Assembly (NCBI RefSeq): GCF_024055715.1
Contig: NZ_JAMXMV010000002.1
Span: 558,001-622,000 of the forward strand
Reading direction: 5' to 3'
DNA from: Actinoallomurus soli
GTDB lineage: Bacteria > Actinomycetota > Actinomycetes > Streptosporangiales > Streptosporangiaceae
DNA: 64,000 bases
Shown: piece after piece, positions 33,427 to 41,831 of the stretch
Layout of the letters: every line of letters begins with the position of its first letter
Numbering within the stretch: position 1 is the first letter of the stretch
Notes under the pieces: generated by a model
What the model saw: the letters and a program-made list of their open reading frames with translations, nothing else
Databases searched by the model: none
What the model was told of the DNA's origin: nothing
Program-made: the position numbers and the translations under genes

Positions 33427-34902
33427 TCATCGTGCTGCCGGGGGGCGGGAGGCCGTCGCGGCGCCCTTCAGCAGGAGCGAGAGGAACGCGCTGACGACGC
33501 TGATCGCGGCGATGACGTAGAAGGCGACGCGATAGCCGTCGACGACGGCCGCGGAGCCCGTCGCCCGGCTGCCATGGGTGACGCTGGAGGCGATCGTGAC
33601 CAGTGCGGCCAGCCCGAGCGCCGCGCCGAGCTGGCGGCACATGTTGAGCAGACCGGACGCGACTCCCGCGTTGCGCGGGGCCACGCCGGTGGTGGCCGCG
33701 ACGATCGCCGGCATCATCATCACGCTCGTCCCCGCGCCCACGACCAGCGTGGGAAGCAGGACGTGACCGACGTACGCGGCGTGGGCGGGCAGCTGCGCCA
33801 GCCACGCCAGCCCCACGGCGGTGATCAAGCCGCCGCTCACCACCAGCCGGCGCGGGCCGAACCTGGGGATCAGCCGCTGGGAGACGAGGACGCCGACGCT
33901 GATCACCGAGACCATCGGCAGCAGTGACAGCCCGGTGCGCAGCGCGCTCTCACCGAGCACCTGCTGCAGGTACAGCGAGAGGAAGAACAGCGGTGCCGTG
34001 AGCACCCCGCCCATGCACAGGGTCAGGAGGTTGCCGACGCGTACGTTGTGGACCGCGAACACCGCCGACGGGATCAGTGGCTCGTCGGCACGACGCTCGA
34101 TCGCCGCGAACGCGGTGAGCAGAACGACTCCGCCGATCAGCACCGCGAGGACCTCGCCCGAGCCCCAGCCGTGGTCGGGGGCGATCGAGACGCCATAGAC
34201 GATCGCGGCGGCGGCCAGGGTGATGGTGACGGCGCCGGGAACATCCATGCGGGAACGCCCGTCGGAGGGCGTGGAGGGCCGCAGGCAGATCAGGCTCGCG
34301 GCGAGCAGGCCGATGCCGATCGGCACGTTGACGAGCATCACCCAGCGCCAGCTCAGCGAGGCGGTCAGCAGACCGCCGAGCACGATTCCGGCCGCACCGG
34401 CGCTGGAGGCGGCGACGCCCCACCATGTCATCGCGAGTGTGCGCCGGCGGGGCTCGGTGTGGCTCGCGGTGATCAGGCTCAGGCTCGATGGGGCGAGCGC
34501 GGCCGCGCCGGCGCCTTGGGCGAGGCGTGCCGCCAGCAGCATCCAGCCGTCCTGGGCGAGTCCGCCGACGAGGCTGGCCGCAGTGAAGACGACCAGCCCG
34601 ATCTGGAAGACGCGGCGGCGGCCGAACAGGTCGCTCGCACGCGAGGCGAGCAGCAGCAGGCCGCCGAAAGTGATCAGGTAGCCGTTGACCACCCACTGCT
34701 GTGCGGTGGCCGACAGGCCGAGCCCGGTCTTCATCGAGGGCAGGGCGACGTTCACGATGCTGGAGTCGAGCACCACCATGAACTGCGCGAGGCAGGCGAT
34801 GACGGCGACGGCGGCCAAGCCCACGCCCGGCTTGGCGACCTCCTGCGCGGTGTGTTCGGCGGACAGCGTGGCCGTCGCCCCGCTGGGACGTTCGTGAGGC
34901 AT
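33427..34902 (-). CDS. DHA2-family (14-TMS) drug efflux transporter
   Basis: 491 residues from ATG 34902 (GAGGAG before it). Fourteen hydrophobic segments; motif A (ASRASDLFGRRRVFQIGL) and motif C region (GVAASSAGAAGIVLGGLL) of drug:H+ antiporters; MVVLDSSIVNVALP is the DHA2 signature in helix 1. It is divergent from a TetR gene with three 13-bp operators between them, so efflux is probably induced by its substrate. Confidence 0.92.
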   Translation of the reverse strand: MPHERPSGATATLSAEHTAQEVAKPGVGLAAVAVIACLAQFMVVLDSSIVNVALPSMKTGLGLSATAQQWVVNGYLITFGGLLLLASRASDLFGRRRVFQIGLVVFTAASLVGGLAQDGWMLLAARLAQGAGAAALAPSSLSLITASHTEPRRRTLAMTWWGVAASSAGAAGIVLGGLLTASLSWRWVMLVNVPIGIGLLAASLICLRPSTPSDGRSRMDVPGAVTITLAAAAIVYGVSIAPDHGWGSGEVLAVLIGGVVLLTAFAAIERRADEPLIPSAVFAVHNVRVGNLLTLCMGGVLTAPLFFLSLYLQQVLGESALRTGLSLLPMVSVISVGVLVSQRLIPRFGPRRLVVSGGLITAVGLAWLAQLPAHAAYVGHVLLPTLVVGAGTSVMMMPAIVAATTGVAPRNAGVASGLLNMCRQLGAALGLAALVTIASSVTHGSRATGSAAVVDGYRVAFYVIAAISVVSAFLSLLLKGAATASRPPAAR

Positions 34903-34926
34903 CGGGAAGCTCCTCTGCAAGTTACC

Positions 34927-35007
34927 GGATAGCCTGTCCGACAAGTGCGCGGCCCGATGCCGGAGAGGCTGTCCGGCAACGATAGGTCAATGTCGGATAG
35001 GCTGTCC
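34927..35007. promoter_or_regulatory. three TetR operators between efflux gene and regulator
   Basis: GGATAGCCTGTCC (34927-34939), GGAGAGGCTGTCC (34962-34974) and GGATAGGCTGTCC (34995-35007) are near-palindromic copies at 35 and 33 bp spacing in the divergent gap. Confidence 0.8.
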
Positions 35008-35095
35008 ACTTGTGGGCCGGGACGCCTCACGGACGGTCGAGCGCCGGTCGGCCGGGGAGGCCGTGTTCGAGGCGATACGGGATGGGAGGAGATGA

Positions 35096-35674
35096 ATGAC
35101 CACGGGCAAGACGTCGTTCCCCACCAGGCGGGCAGCCGCCGAACGGAACCGCGAGAAGATCCTGGCGGCCGCCCGAGCCGCCTTCGCGGACGGCGACACC
35201 GGCATCTCGATGGCCGAGGTCGCTCGGCGCGCCGGCGTCGGCATGGCCACCCTCTACCGCAACTTCCCCGGACGCCGGGAGCTCCTCGAAGCCCTCTACG
35301 CCGACGAGGTCGACGCCATCTGCGAGGCCGCGGTCATCGAGGACGGTCAGACGCCGGGCGAGGCGCTCACCGCCTGGCTGCGGCTGCAGTTCGACTTCAT
35401 CCCCAACAAGCGCCTCATCGTCTCCGAACTGCTGGAGCACGCCGACCAGGACGGCCTCCCGAGCCGGCGCGGGCAGGCACTCGATGCCGGGCGGCCGCTG
35501 CTGACCGCGGCGCAGGACGCCCACGAGATCCGCGACGACCTCACGCTCGAGCAGATCTTCGACCTGATCGTCGCCATCGCCAAGATCCCCGGCTCCCCGG
35601 ACTACCTCGAACCGATGATCCAGACCATGCTCGACGGCCTCCGCCTCCCGGCCGACAAGGCCGCCCGCCGATAG
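35096..35674 (+). CDS. TetR-family repressor of the divergent efflux pump
   Basis: 192 residues. HTH at about 30-58 (ISMAEVARRAGVGMATLYRNFPGRREL); the C-terminal region fits the TetR_C_SACE_7481/C_33-like ligand domain. GGGAGGAG precedes ATG 35096. The three operators in the gap make autoregulation and pump control the natural reading. Confidence 0.9.
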   Translation: MTTGKTSFPTRRAAAERNREKILAAARAAFADGDTGISMAEVARRAGVGMATLYRNFPGRRELLEALYADEVDAICEAAVIEDGQTPGEALTAWLRLQFDFIPNKRLIVSELLEHADQDGLPSRRGQALDAGRPLLTAAQDAHEIRDDLTLEQIFDLIVAIAKIPGSPDYLEPMIQTMLDGLRLPADKAARR

Positions 35675-35786
35675 CCGTCCGTCAACGCACGGTTCTCGCC
35701 TGAACGCCGCTCGGCTTCACGTCAGACGTGTGCGGCTGAGGAGAGGCGGGACGTCGCCCCCTCGCGCAGACGGGACGGATGGATCG

Positions 35787-35900
35787 TACGCGGACGCCAG
35801 CGGCTTCCTGCTCAAGGACGTACGCCGTGACGACCTCGCCTACGCCGTACGCGTGGTGGCGGCGGGCGAGTCACTCCTGGCGCCAACGGTGAAACGACGG
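35787..35900 (+). pseudogene. fragment of a NarL-type response regulator
   Basis: About 38 residues (YADASGFLLKDVRRDDLAYAVRVVAAGESLLAPTVKRR) match the end of a receiver domain and linker of NarL/FixJ regulators. Neither the phospho-acceptor part nor the LuxR-type HTH is present on either side, so this is a relic. Confidence 0.75.
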
Positions 35901-35987
35901 CCGTCGTCACCAGCCGCCGGTGAAGTCCGGCCGCCCCCGGCGGCCGGTTGGCGGCTGCTGGTCGGCGACGGTCGGCGTGTGACGTAT

Positions 35988-36028
35988 GCCGAGGATTTCC
36001 GTGGGCGCTGACCTACGAAATCCTCGGC
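35988..36028. repeat. dispersed hairpin repeat, copy 1
   Basis: GCCGAGGATTTC and its exact complement GAAATCCTCGGC are separated by 17 bases whose ends also pair; the shared tail GCTCATCCACGCCTG follows. It lies between a rightward regulator region and the leftward SDR gene. The 471-bp stretch 35675-36145 holds only this repeat and the response-regulator relic. Confidence 0.85.
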
Positions 36029-36145
36029 GCTCATCCACGCCTGAGACCGACCGGCGAATGGATCACTTGAGGCGGCGGCTGGTGGGTCGGCTATCGAGCC
36101 GGCGCGCAGGGCGGCGGGTCGACCGACGCTGGGCTCAGGACAGGT

Positions 36146-36838
36146 TCACCACGGGAGGTTCCCGGATCGGTCGATGAACTGTCCCGTCGGCCCGTCCGGG
36201 CCGATCGTCGCGAGGGTCACGATGGACTCTGCGCCGTCGGCGACGCTGTGTCCGAGACCGCCGGTGAAGTCGGTCGCGGTCTGCCCGGGATCTGCGGCGT
36301 TGACCTTCACGTCCTTCAGCTCCTTGGCGTACTGCGTCGTGAGCATCGTGACCGCGGCCTTCGAGGCGCTGTAGAGGGGCAGGGCGTACTGCGACTCGAC
36401 CCGCGCAGGGTCCTGGGTCATACCGAAGGAGCCCATCCCGCTGGACACGTTGACGATGACGGGGTTCGGCGATGTGCGCAGCAACGGGAGGAAGGCGTGC
36501 GTGACACGCACGATCCCGACGACGTTCACGTCGAGCACGGCACTCATGTCGGCCGCGGTGTACTCCTCGACGGGGCCGACCTTGCCGAGGACGCCGGCGT
36601 TGTTGATCAGGACGTCGATCGTTCCCTCATGCGCGGCGACATCCGCGGCCGCGGCCTGGACCGAGGCGTCGTCGGTCACGTCGATCTGAACGAACCGGGC
36701 GCCGAGCGACTCGGCCGCGGCCCGACCGCGCTCACGGTCGCGGGCACCGAGGATGACGGTGTGCCCCGCCGCGACGAGGCGACGAGCGGTCTCAAAACCG
36801 AGGGACTTGTTGGCCCCGGTGATGAATGTGGTGGTCAT
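36146..36838 (-). CDS. short-chain dehydrogenase/reductase
   Basis: 230 residues from ATG 36838 (AGGAGGAG before). Cofactor loop TGANKSLGFETA (7-18), NNAG (79-82), catalytic Ser132 region (VSSG), Tyr156 and Lys160 (YSASK). A classical NAD(P)-dependent SDR; Arg/Asp near residue 33 (GARDRERG) suggests NADPH preference. Its promoter region is an inverted copy of the promoter of the ABM gene 1.1 kb away, with the regulator gene between. Confidence 0.9.
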   Translation of the reverse strand: MTTTFITGANKSLGFETARRLVAAGHTVILGARDRERGRAAAESLGARFVQIDVTDDASVQAAAADVAAHEGTIDVLINNAGVLGKVGPVEEYTAADMSAVLDVNVVGIVRVTHAFLPLLRTSPNPVIVNVSSGMGSFGMTQDPARVESQYALPLYSASKAAVTMLTTQYAKELKDVKVNAADPGQTATDFTGGLGHSVADGAESIVTLATIGPDGPTGQFIDRSGNLPW

Positions 36839-36930
36839 GCCGGCTCCTCCTGGTCCGAACAGCACGGTCGTGGCTGTTCACGCACTCCATGCTGGGCCTG
36901 CGGGAGGGTCGGCGGGAGCTACGGGACTTC

Positions 36931-36949
36931 GTGGTATCGCGCGTACCAC
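36931..36949. promoter_or_regulatory. operator before the SDR gene
   Basis: GTGGTATCGCGCGTACCAC, a 19-bp near-palindrome within about 100 bp that is repeated, inverted, before the ABM gene. Likely site of the MmyB-like regulator between them. Confidence 0.65.
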
Positions 36950-36989
36950 CCAGCAGCCCGGTCCACCGGACGGGGCATAACGCGGGCCT

Positions 36990-37823
36990 TCATCCCTGCG
37001 GGGACATCCTCTGGACCCCAATGGCCGCAAGCAGGTCGAGTTTGCTGCGGGCGTCGGTGCCTGGCTGCGGCGTGTACACCACAAGGCGGAGGTTCGTGTC
37101 CTGGGTGTTGAGGATGTCGGAGTTCAGGGCGATGTCTCCGACATCCGGGTGCTGGGCGATCTTGTGCGCACTCTGGTGACCGCCCACCGCTCGGCGGCTC
37201 CACAACTCGCAGAACCGTGGGCTGAGGTTCAGCCTCGATACCAACGCCGCGAGGTCGGGATCGTCGGGGTACCGGCTCGTCGTCGCGCGCAGGTCGGCGA
37301 CGAGGGACTCCTCGAACGCCGCCCGCTCGGCCGCCGTCTGCCGGACCCGGGGCAGTTCACCCAGGAACTGCCAGACCAGGACGTTGCGGTCTCCCACACC
37401 CTGGAGTGTGGGATCGCCGAACGTGGCCGCGAACAGCGGATTCCAGTGCAGCAGCTGCCAGGTGGCGTCGTAGATCGCCAGCGGGTTGCCGTCGAGCTGG
37501 TCCACGATCCGGTACAGGCTCCCTGGGATCATTCGTGGAACCCGACGCAGGTCCGATGCGTGACCGGCCATGCGCAAGAGGTGAGCGTGCTCGTCGTCGG
37601 ACAGCTGCAGGGCGCGAGCCAGAGCCGAGCAGACCTGCGCCGAGGGTGTCGCCACCCGTCCCTGCTCCAGCCGGACCACGTACTCGACCGAGATGCCGGC
37701 CAGCGTCGCCAGCTCCGCGCGTCGCAGACCGGGGACCCGACGGGGTGAGCCGTGTGCGAAGCCCACCGTCGCGGGGTCCAGCCGGTCCCGCCACGCCCGC
37801 AGCGCGGCACCGAGTTGATCCAT
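36990..37823 (-). CDS. XRE-family regulator with MmyB-like ligand domain
   Basis: 277 residues from ATG 37823; GGGAGG is nine bases upstream, which rules out the ATG at 37832. HTH_31/XRE domain at about 8-75 (VPGLRRAELATLAGISVEYVVRLEQGR), then the MmyB-like PAS-type domain (AIYDATWQLLHWNPLFAATFGDP). In this family such regulators usually control an adjacent SDR or reductase gene. Here both flanking genes share a duplicated operator, so it likely represses both and senses their substrate. Confidence 0.9.
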   Translation of the reverse strand: MDQLGAALRAWRDRLDPATVGFAHGSPRRVPGLRRAELATLAGISVEYVVRLEQGRVATPSAQVCSALARALQLSDDEHAHLLRMAGHASDLRRVPRMIPGSLYRIVDQLDGNPLAIYDATWQLLHWNPLFAATFGDPTLQGVGDRNVLVWQFLGELPRVRQTAAERAAFEESLVADLRATTSRYPDDPDLAALVSRLNLSPRFCELWSRRAVGGHQSAHKIAQHPDVGDIALNSDILNTQDTNLRLVVYTPQPGTDARSKLDLLAAIGVQRMSPQG

Positions 37824-37857
37824 GAACACCATCCTCCCGCACACCCCGCCCCGCTGG

Positions 37858-37876
37858 GTGGTACGCGCCGTACCAC
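37858..37876. promoter_or_regulatory. operator before regulator and ABM gene
   Basis: GTGGTACGCGCCGTACCAC, perfect 8-3-8 palindrome in the 146-bp gap between the regulator and the ABM gene; inverted counterpart at 36931-36949. Confidence 0.7.
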
Positions 37877-37969
37877 GAAGTCCCGTAGCTCCCGCCGACG
37901 CTCCCCAGGGCTCAGTGTCGAGTCGTGAACGGCGCACAACGATGCTGTTCGGAGTCAGGAGGAGCGAGC

Positions 37970-38293
37970 ATGACCACCACGTCGAACCAGTACGTCACCG
38001 TGCTGTGGGAAGCCCGGGCCAAGCCGGGGAAGGAAGCCGCGATGAAGGCGTTCATGACAGCCGCCGTCACCGCATCGCGCTACGACGCGGGCAACATCGA
38101 CTACGAGGCTCACCAGGTCGAGGGAGAACCGGGCGTGTTCGTCATCTTCGAGCGCTGGGAGAGCCGCGAGGCCCTCGAAGGCCACCTGCAGGCACCCCGC
38201 ATGCAGGACCTGGTGCCCCAACTGCTGGAACTGATGGACGGCAGCATCGAGGACGGGATCCGCATCCTGCAGCCGTTCCGCCCGGCACGGTAG
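37970..38293 (+). CDS. antibiotic-biosynthesis-monooxygenase (ABM) domain protein
   Basis: 107 residues from ATG 37970 (AGGAGGAGCGAG before). Ferredoxin-like dimeric alpha/beta-barrel fold: YVTVLWEARAKPGKEAAMKAFM, SRYDAGNIDYEAHQVEGEPGVFVIFERWES, EALEGHLQAPRM. Family members include quinol monooxygenases such as YgiN and haem-degrading enzymes. With the SDR under the same operator it may detoxify a quinone or aldehyde (inference). Confidence 0.85.
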   Translation: MTTTSNQYVTVLWEARAKPGKEAAMKAFMTAAVTASRYDAGNIDYEAHQVEGEPGVFVIFERWESREALEGHLQAPRMQDLVPQLLELMDGSIEDGIRILQPFRPAR

Positions 38294-38306
38294 GCCGACC
38301 TGGAGC

Positions 38307-38480
38307 ATGACGCTCGGACACGAGGAGCACCTCGGCGATGTCGTCGCCGGCTATGGCACCGACGTCGACCTCGACGCGATCCGCGCGTGGTGGTCATTGC
38401 GGAGCCTGCTGGGGGTTCGCTGGCTGGTCGAGCATGGCTTTGACCCGTTGTGAAGTCGATGTGCTGAAAGCCCGGATGTG
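38307..38480 (+). pseudogene. C-terminal relic of an APH-type phosphotransferase
   Basis: Reading 38307 onward gives HLGDVVAGYGTDVDLDAIRAWW and RSLLGVRWLVEHGFDPL, the last helices of aminoglycoside/macrolide phosphotransferase-family enzymes; a TGA follows, and shifting the frame restores the usual ending EVDVLKARM with its own stop at 38478-38480. Both the catalytic N-terminus and the frame are lost, so this is dead. The parent family is confident, its substrate is not. Confidence 0.7.
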
Positions 38481-38530
38481 AGGCTGCGTGGGCACGACTG
38501 CTGCGAGTGGGCGGCCGACCTGCGACTTCT

Positions 38531-38572
38531 GCCGAGGATTTCGATGGCTCTCTGACCCACGAAATCCTCGGC
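38531..38572. repeat. dispersed hairpin repeat, copy 2
   Basis: Perfect 12-bp arms GCCGAGGATTTC/GAAATCCTCGGC around an 18-base loop, then the shared tail GCTCATCCACGCCTG. It lies between the APH relic and the leftward ATPase gene; the 341-bp gap 38294-38634 holds nothing else. Confidence 0.85.
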
Positions 38573-38634
38573 GCTCATCCACGCCTGGATGCGACACGGA
38601 CCCGCTCGCGCGGAGCGGCCCGGCTTGAGGACGG

Positions 38635-39090
38635 TCACGGCCACCTTGGCAGGAGTTCGAACCAGACCGCCTTTCCGTGGGCGGTGGGATGCCAGCCGGC
38701 GTCGGTGGAGAGCGCGCCGACGATGAGGAGGCCGCGCCCGGTGGTGGCGTCGAGCCCGGGATCCCTGGTGGCCGGCGGCTCGCCGGACGGGTCGTGGACC
38801 TCGACCCGCAGCCGTTCTTCGTCCCGGATCAGGACGAGCCGCAGCGTCGAGCCCGGCATCGCCGTGGCGTAGCGGACCGCGTTGGTGACGAGTTCGCAGC
38901 CGAGCAGCTCGGCCGTCTCGGCGGCGTCCGGGATCCCCCACGCGAGAGAGACCGCCGTCAGAAAACGGCGCGCCGGCGTCGCCGACTCAGGTCGTATTGG
39001 AAGCCGCATCTCCCCGAGCAGCACGCCGTGAATCTCCCCGCGTTCCCAAGCGATACGACGTTCTTCTGCTATGCGATGCATGACCGGCAC
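38635..39090 (-). CDS. ATP-binding protein (RsbW-like HATPase, anti-sigma/serine kinase type)
   Basis: 151 residues. The GHKL fold is shown by ELVTNAVRYAT (N-box), VEVHDPSGEPP (G1, DPSG) and GRGLLIVGALSTDAGWHPT (G2). These small Streptomyces-type HATPases act as anti-sigma switch kinases. GTG 39090 or ATG 39081 may start it; GAGAGGGG precedes both. It is divergent from the XRE/DUF397 pair, a very common actinomycete arrangement. Confidence 0.88.
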   Translation of the reverse strand: MPVMHRIAEERRIAWERGEIHGVLLGEMRLPIRPESATPARRFLTAVSLAWGIPDAAETAELLGCELVTNAVRYATAMPGSTLRLVLIRDEERLRVEVHDPSGEPPATRDPGLDATTGRGLLIVGALSTDAGWHPTAHGKAVWFELLPRWP

Positions 39091-39262
39091 CGCCCCTCTC
39101 GGTCATTTGATTCCGCCGATTCGCCACCATCCTGGCCATGAACAACTACGCTGGGTACAGGCGTGGATACCCAGCACGGAATGCCTTTCACTTCGTGAAT
39201 TCACCCCGCACTGAAGTGAGGGCCCGTGAACCCCCCGGAAAGCAGCACAGAAAGGGACATAG

Positions 39263-40066
39263 ATGCGCAGTCCAACGCTGATCGCACTCGGTTCCGAACT
39301 ACGCCGTTACCGCCTCGCCGCCGACAACATGACCCAGGGCCACCTCGCCAAGCTGATCAACTACTCGGAAGGGATGATCAGCAACGTCGAGACCGCCCAG
39401 AAGGTCCCGCGCCGCGACTTCGTCGAGCGCTGCGACAAGGCCCTCAAGACCGGCGGCGCCCTCCTGGTCCTCCACGGCCTCCTCAAACACGAGACCCACC
39501 CGGTCCAATCGTTCGCCCGCTACATCGAAGCCGAGCGCGAAGCCTCCGGGATCCACATGTGGGACGTCGTCGTGATCCCGGGCATCTTCCAGACCCCTGA
39601 GTACGCCCGCGCACTGCTCACCGCCGGACGCCCCGCCGCCCGACCAGAGGTCATCGACGAGCTGGTCACCGCCCGGATGGAACGCCAGGAAATCCTGACC
39701 AGAGACAAGCCGCCCGTGGTGTGGGCGATCATCGACGAGTCCGTTCTCCATCGCGAGATCGGAGACAAGGAAACGCAGGGCGCACAGTTCGACAGACTGA
39801 TCGAGCTGGCGCAGCGACCTGGAATCAACGTCCAGGTCATCCCCCACTCCGCAGGCGCGCACGCGGGGCTGACCTCTAGCTTCAAAATACTGAGCTTCGA
39901 CGAAGCTCCCGACATCGCTTACAGTGAAGATCCAGCAACCGGACATCTCCACGAAAAACCGGAGCTAGTCAAAGCCCTCTCGCAGACGTACGAAGCACTC
40001 CGCGTCGTCGCTTTGCCTGTCTCCGCTTCCTTGGAGCTCATCCGGCGGATTCGGGAGGAATCATGA
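39263..40066 (+). CDS. XRE-family regulator with DUF5753 domain
   Basis: 267 residues. HTH about 9-62 (LGSELRRYRLAADNMTQGHLAKLINYSEGMISNVETAQKVP), then DUF5753 (about 85-260), beginning ARYIEAEREASGIHMWDVVVIPGIFQTPEYARALL. Such regulators pair with a small DUF397 protein encoded next to them; here the DUF397 start overlaps the stop. Targets are often morphological or secondary-metabolism genes. Confidence 0.92.
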   Translation: MRSPTLIALGSELRRYRLAADNMTQGHLAKLINYSEGMISNVETAQKVPRRDFVERCDKALKTGGALLVLHGLLKHETHPVQSFARYIEAEREASGIHMWDVVVIPGIFQTPEYARALLTAGRPAARPEVIDELVTARMERQEILTRDKPPVVWAIIDESVLHREIGDKETQGAQFDRLIELAQRPGINVQVIPHSAGAHAGLTSSFKILSFDEAPDIAYSEDPATGHLHEKPELVKALSQTYEALRVVALPVSASLELIRRIREES

Positions 40067-40158
40067 ACCTCGACGCCGCAAACTGGCGGAAGTCCAGCCT
40101 CTCCGGAGCCAACGGCGGCGATTGCGTCGAAGTCGCCGTCGTCACCTCCCGAGCCTGA
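40063..40158 (+). pseudogene. truncated DUF397 partner gene
   Basis: ATG 40063 overlaps the XRE stop (ATGA). MNLDAANWRKSSLSGANGGD and CVEVAVV are the typical DUF397 N-terminus, but the frame ends after 31 residues (VVTSRA-stop) where intact members run to about 60 with a second strand pair (RDSKDP...FTPGEW). The end overlaps the 3' end of the convergent membrane-protein gene, so a junction near 40140 probably removed the rest. Whether the stub works is unknown. Confidence 0.7.
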
Positions 40159-40849
40159 CCGCGAGGCCGCGCGTTCGCCTGGCCTTGAAGCGTGCCGTGA
40201 GGTGGGCCGTTACGGAGGCCGCCAGGAGCGCGGTGAGGGTGGCCAGGAGCGGGTTGACGAAGGCGGGGACCGTGTCGGTGCCGCAGGAGGTGTCGTGCAG
40301 GGGCAGCAGGCTCCGTCCGCCGCCGTGTCTCATCGCCTCACCTGACGGCTCGAAGCGGCACACTCGGTCCTTGACGTCGGCCATCCCGTCGTCCAAGTGG
40401 CTCAGCCCGTACCCGTAGGTCGCCACCACGGCCAGGAGCACGGCCCACGACGACCGGCCCCACGTCAGCGCCGCCCTCGGTCCCGATGACAGGCCCGATC
40501 TGACGGCCGCGACCGCCATCAGGCAGGCGGCGGAGGTGGCCAGAGGCCATCCGATGGCCAGGGAGAGCGCGGCGATGAGGGCCGGTAGCAGCACGAACTT
40601 CGGCGCGGTCACGGCCAGGAGCAGCAGCCCGCCACCCAGTACGGCGGCCCCCCACCATCCGGCCCGGCGCAGCGCACCGGCGCGGGCCGTCGACCGCACC
40701 TGCACGGCGAACAGCGTGACCAGCAGGCTCGGCGCACCGACCAGGAGCAGCGTGTTGAACGCGCCCTCACCGTACGCGGCGAAGGCCAGCGCCGTCCCGA
40801 CGGCGGCGGTGACCGCGGCGGCCACCGCCTGCTTGGTCGCGATTCCCAT
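40142..40849 (-). CDS. hypothetical integral membrane protein
   Basis: 235 residues from ATG 40849 with about six hydrophobic segments (for example AVAAAVTAAVGTALAFAAYG, LLLVGAPSLLVTLFAVQV, GWWGAAVLGGGLLLLAVTAP) and a Cys/Gly loop (CRFEPSGEAMRHGGGRSLLPLHDTSC) before the last segment. No family recognised. Earlier in-frame sequence has no start codon. Its tail reads through the truncated DUF397 gene. Confidence 0.65.
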   Translation of the reverse strand: MGIATKQAVAAAVTAAVGTALAFAAYGEGAFNTLLLVGAPSLLVTLFAVQVRSTARAGALRRAGWWGAAVLGGGLLLLAVTAPKFVLLPALIAALSLAIGWPLATSAACLMAVAAVRSGLSSGPRAALTWGRSSWAVLLAVVATYGYGLSHLDDGMADVKDRVCRFEPSGEAMRHGGGRSLLPLHDTSCGTDTVPAFVNPLLATLTALLAASVTAHLTARFKARRTRGLAVRLGR

Positions 40850-40893
40850 GAGTGGATCATCGCACCGTGCCTCCGTTGTGGACGGCCGCCCGG

Positions 40894-41766
40894 TCAGCGG
40901 GCCGCGGCGAGGAGGTGGCGTCGCGTTGCCGTGAGCTTGCGGGGATCGGTCACCGTGTGGAGGGTGCGGACGCGGGTCTGGTCGATGTCCAGGACGGTGA
41001 CGCCGAGCAGCGCGTCGGCCCGTACGAAGAGCAGGGCGGGGGCGGCGTTGGCCTCGGTGACGAGTGTCCGTGGCGCGAAGCGGGCGAGTGCCGTTCCGGC
41101 CAGCCGGCCGACCTCGTCCCGGCCGCGTACCCGCCGCCGGACGGACGGGCCGGCGTCCACCCACGCGGTGACGTCGGCGGTCAGGAGGTCCTCCAGCGCC
41201 ACCAGGTCACCGGACCGGGCCGCGGCGATGAACCGCTCGGCGAGGCGGCGGGCCTGGTCGTCCGGGGCGGCGAAGCGGGGGCGCCCGTCGCCGATCCGGC
41301 GGCGGGCACGGCTGTGGACCTGGCGGCAGTTGCCCGCGGACGTCGAAACGAGGGCGGCGATGTCCTCGTACGGGTAACCGAACGCCTCGCGCAGGACGAA
41401 GACGGCGCGTTCGACCGCGGTCAGGCGTTCGAGGAGGACGAGCAGCGCGAGGGATACGGATTCGCGCTGTTCGGCGGTTTCCAGGGGGCCGAGGGCGCCG
41501 TGTCCGGTGAGCACGGGTTCCGGCAGCCATGCTCCGGTTCGTTCGTGCCGGACGCGGGCCGAGGCCAGGTGATTCAGGCAGAGGTTGGTGACGACCTTGG
41601 TCAGCCAGGTGCCGGGAGTTTCGATCGCCTGCTGGTCGGCGGCGTGCCAGCGCAGGAACGTCTCCTGGACGATGTCCTCCGCGTCGGCCGCCGATCCCAG
41701 GAGCCGGTACGCGAGCCCGAACAGCCGGCCCCGCTCGCCGCCGAAGAAATCCCCGATCGTTGTCAC
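40894..41766 (-). CDS. ECF41/SigJ-type sigma factor with SnoaL-like C-terminal domain
   Basis: 290 residues from GTG 41766 (GAGGGGCG before it). Sigma-70 region 2 about 1-75 (FGLAYRLLGSAADAEDIVQETFLRW), region 4 about 115-165 (VFVLREAFGYPYEDIAALV), and a C-terminal 110-residue NTF2/SnoaL domain (ARRLAERFIAAARSGDLVALEDLLTADV) that in ECF41 factors modulates activity in place of an anti-sigma factor. It is divergent from a SnoaL-family gene, the usual kind of target for this group. Confidence 0.92.
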   Translation of the reverse strand: MTTIGDFFGGERGRLFGLAYRLLGSAADAEDIVQETFLRWHAADQQAIETPGTWLTKVVTNLCLNHLASARVRHERTGAWLPEPVLTGHGALGPLETAEQRESVSLALLVLLERLTAVERAVFVLREAFGYPYEDIAALVSTSAGNCRQVHSRARRRIGDGRPRFAAPDDQARRLAERFIAAARSGDLVALEDLLTADVTAWVDAGPSVRRRVRGRDEVGRLAGTALARFAPRTLVTEANAAPALLFVRADALLGVTVLDIDQTRVRTLHTVTDPRKLTATRRHLLAAAR

Positions 41767-41831
41767 AGAACGCCCCTCTGTCTTGTCTCCACTGGCGTCC
41801 ACGGCCCAGCGGACCGACCAGAGGGAGCGCG

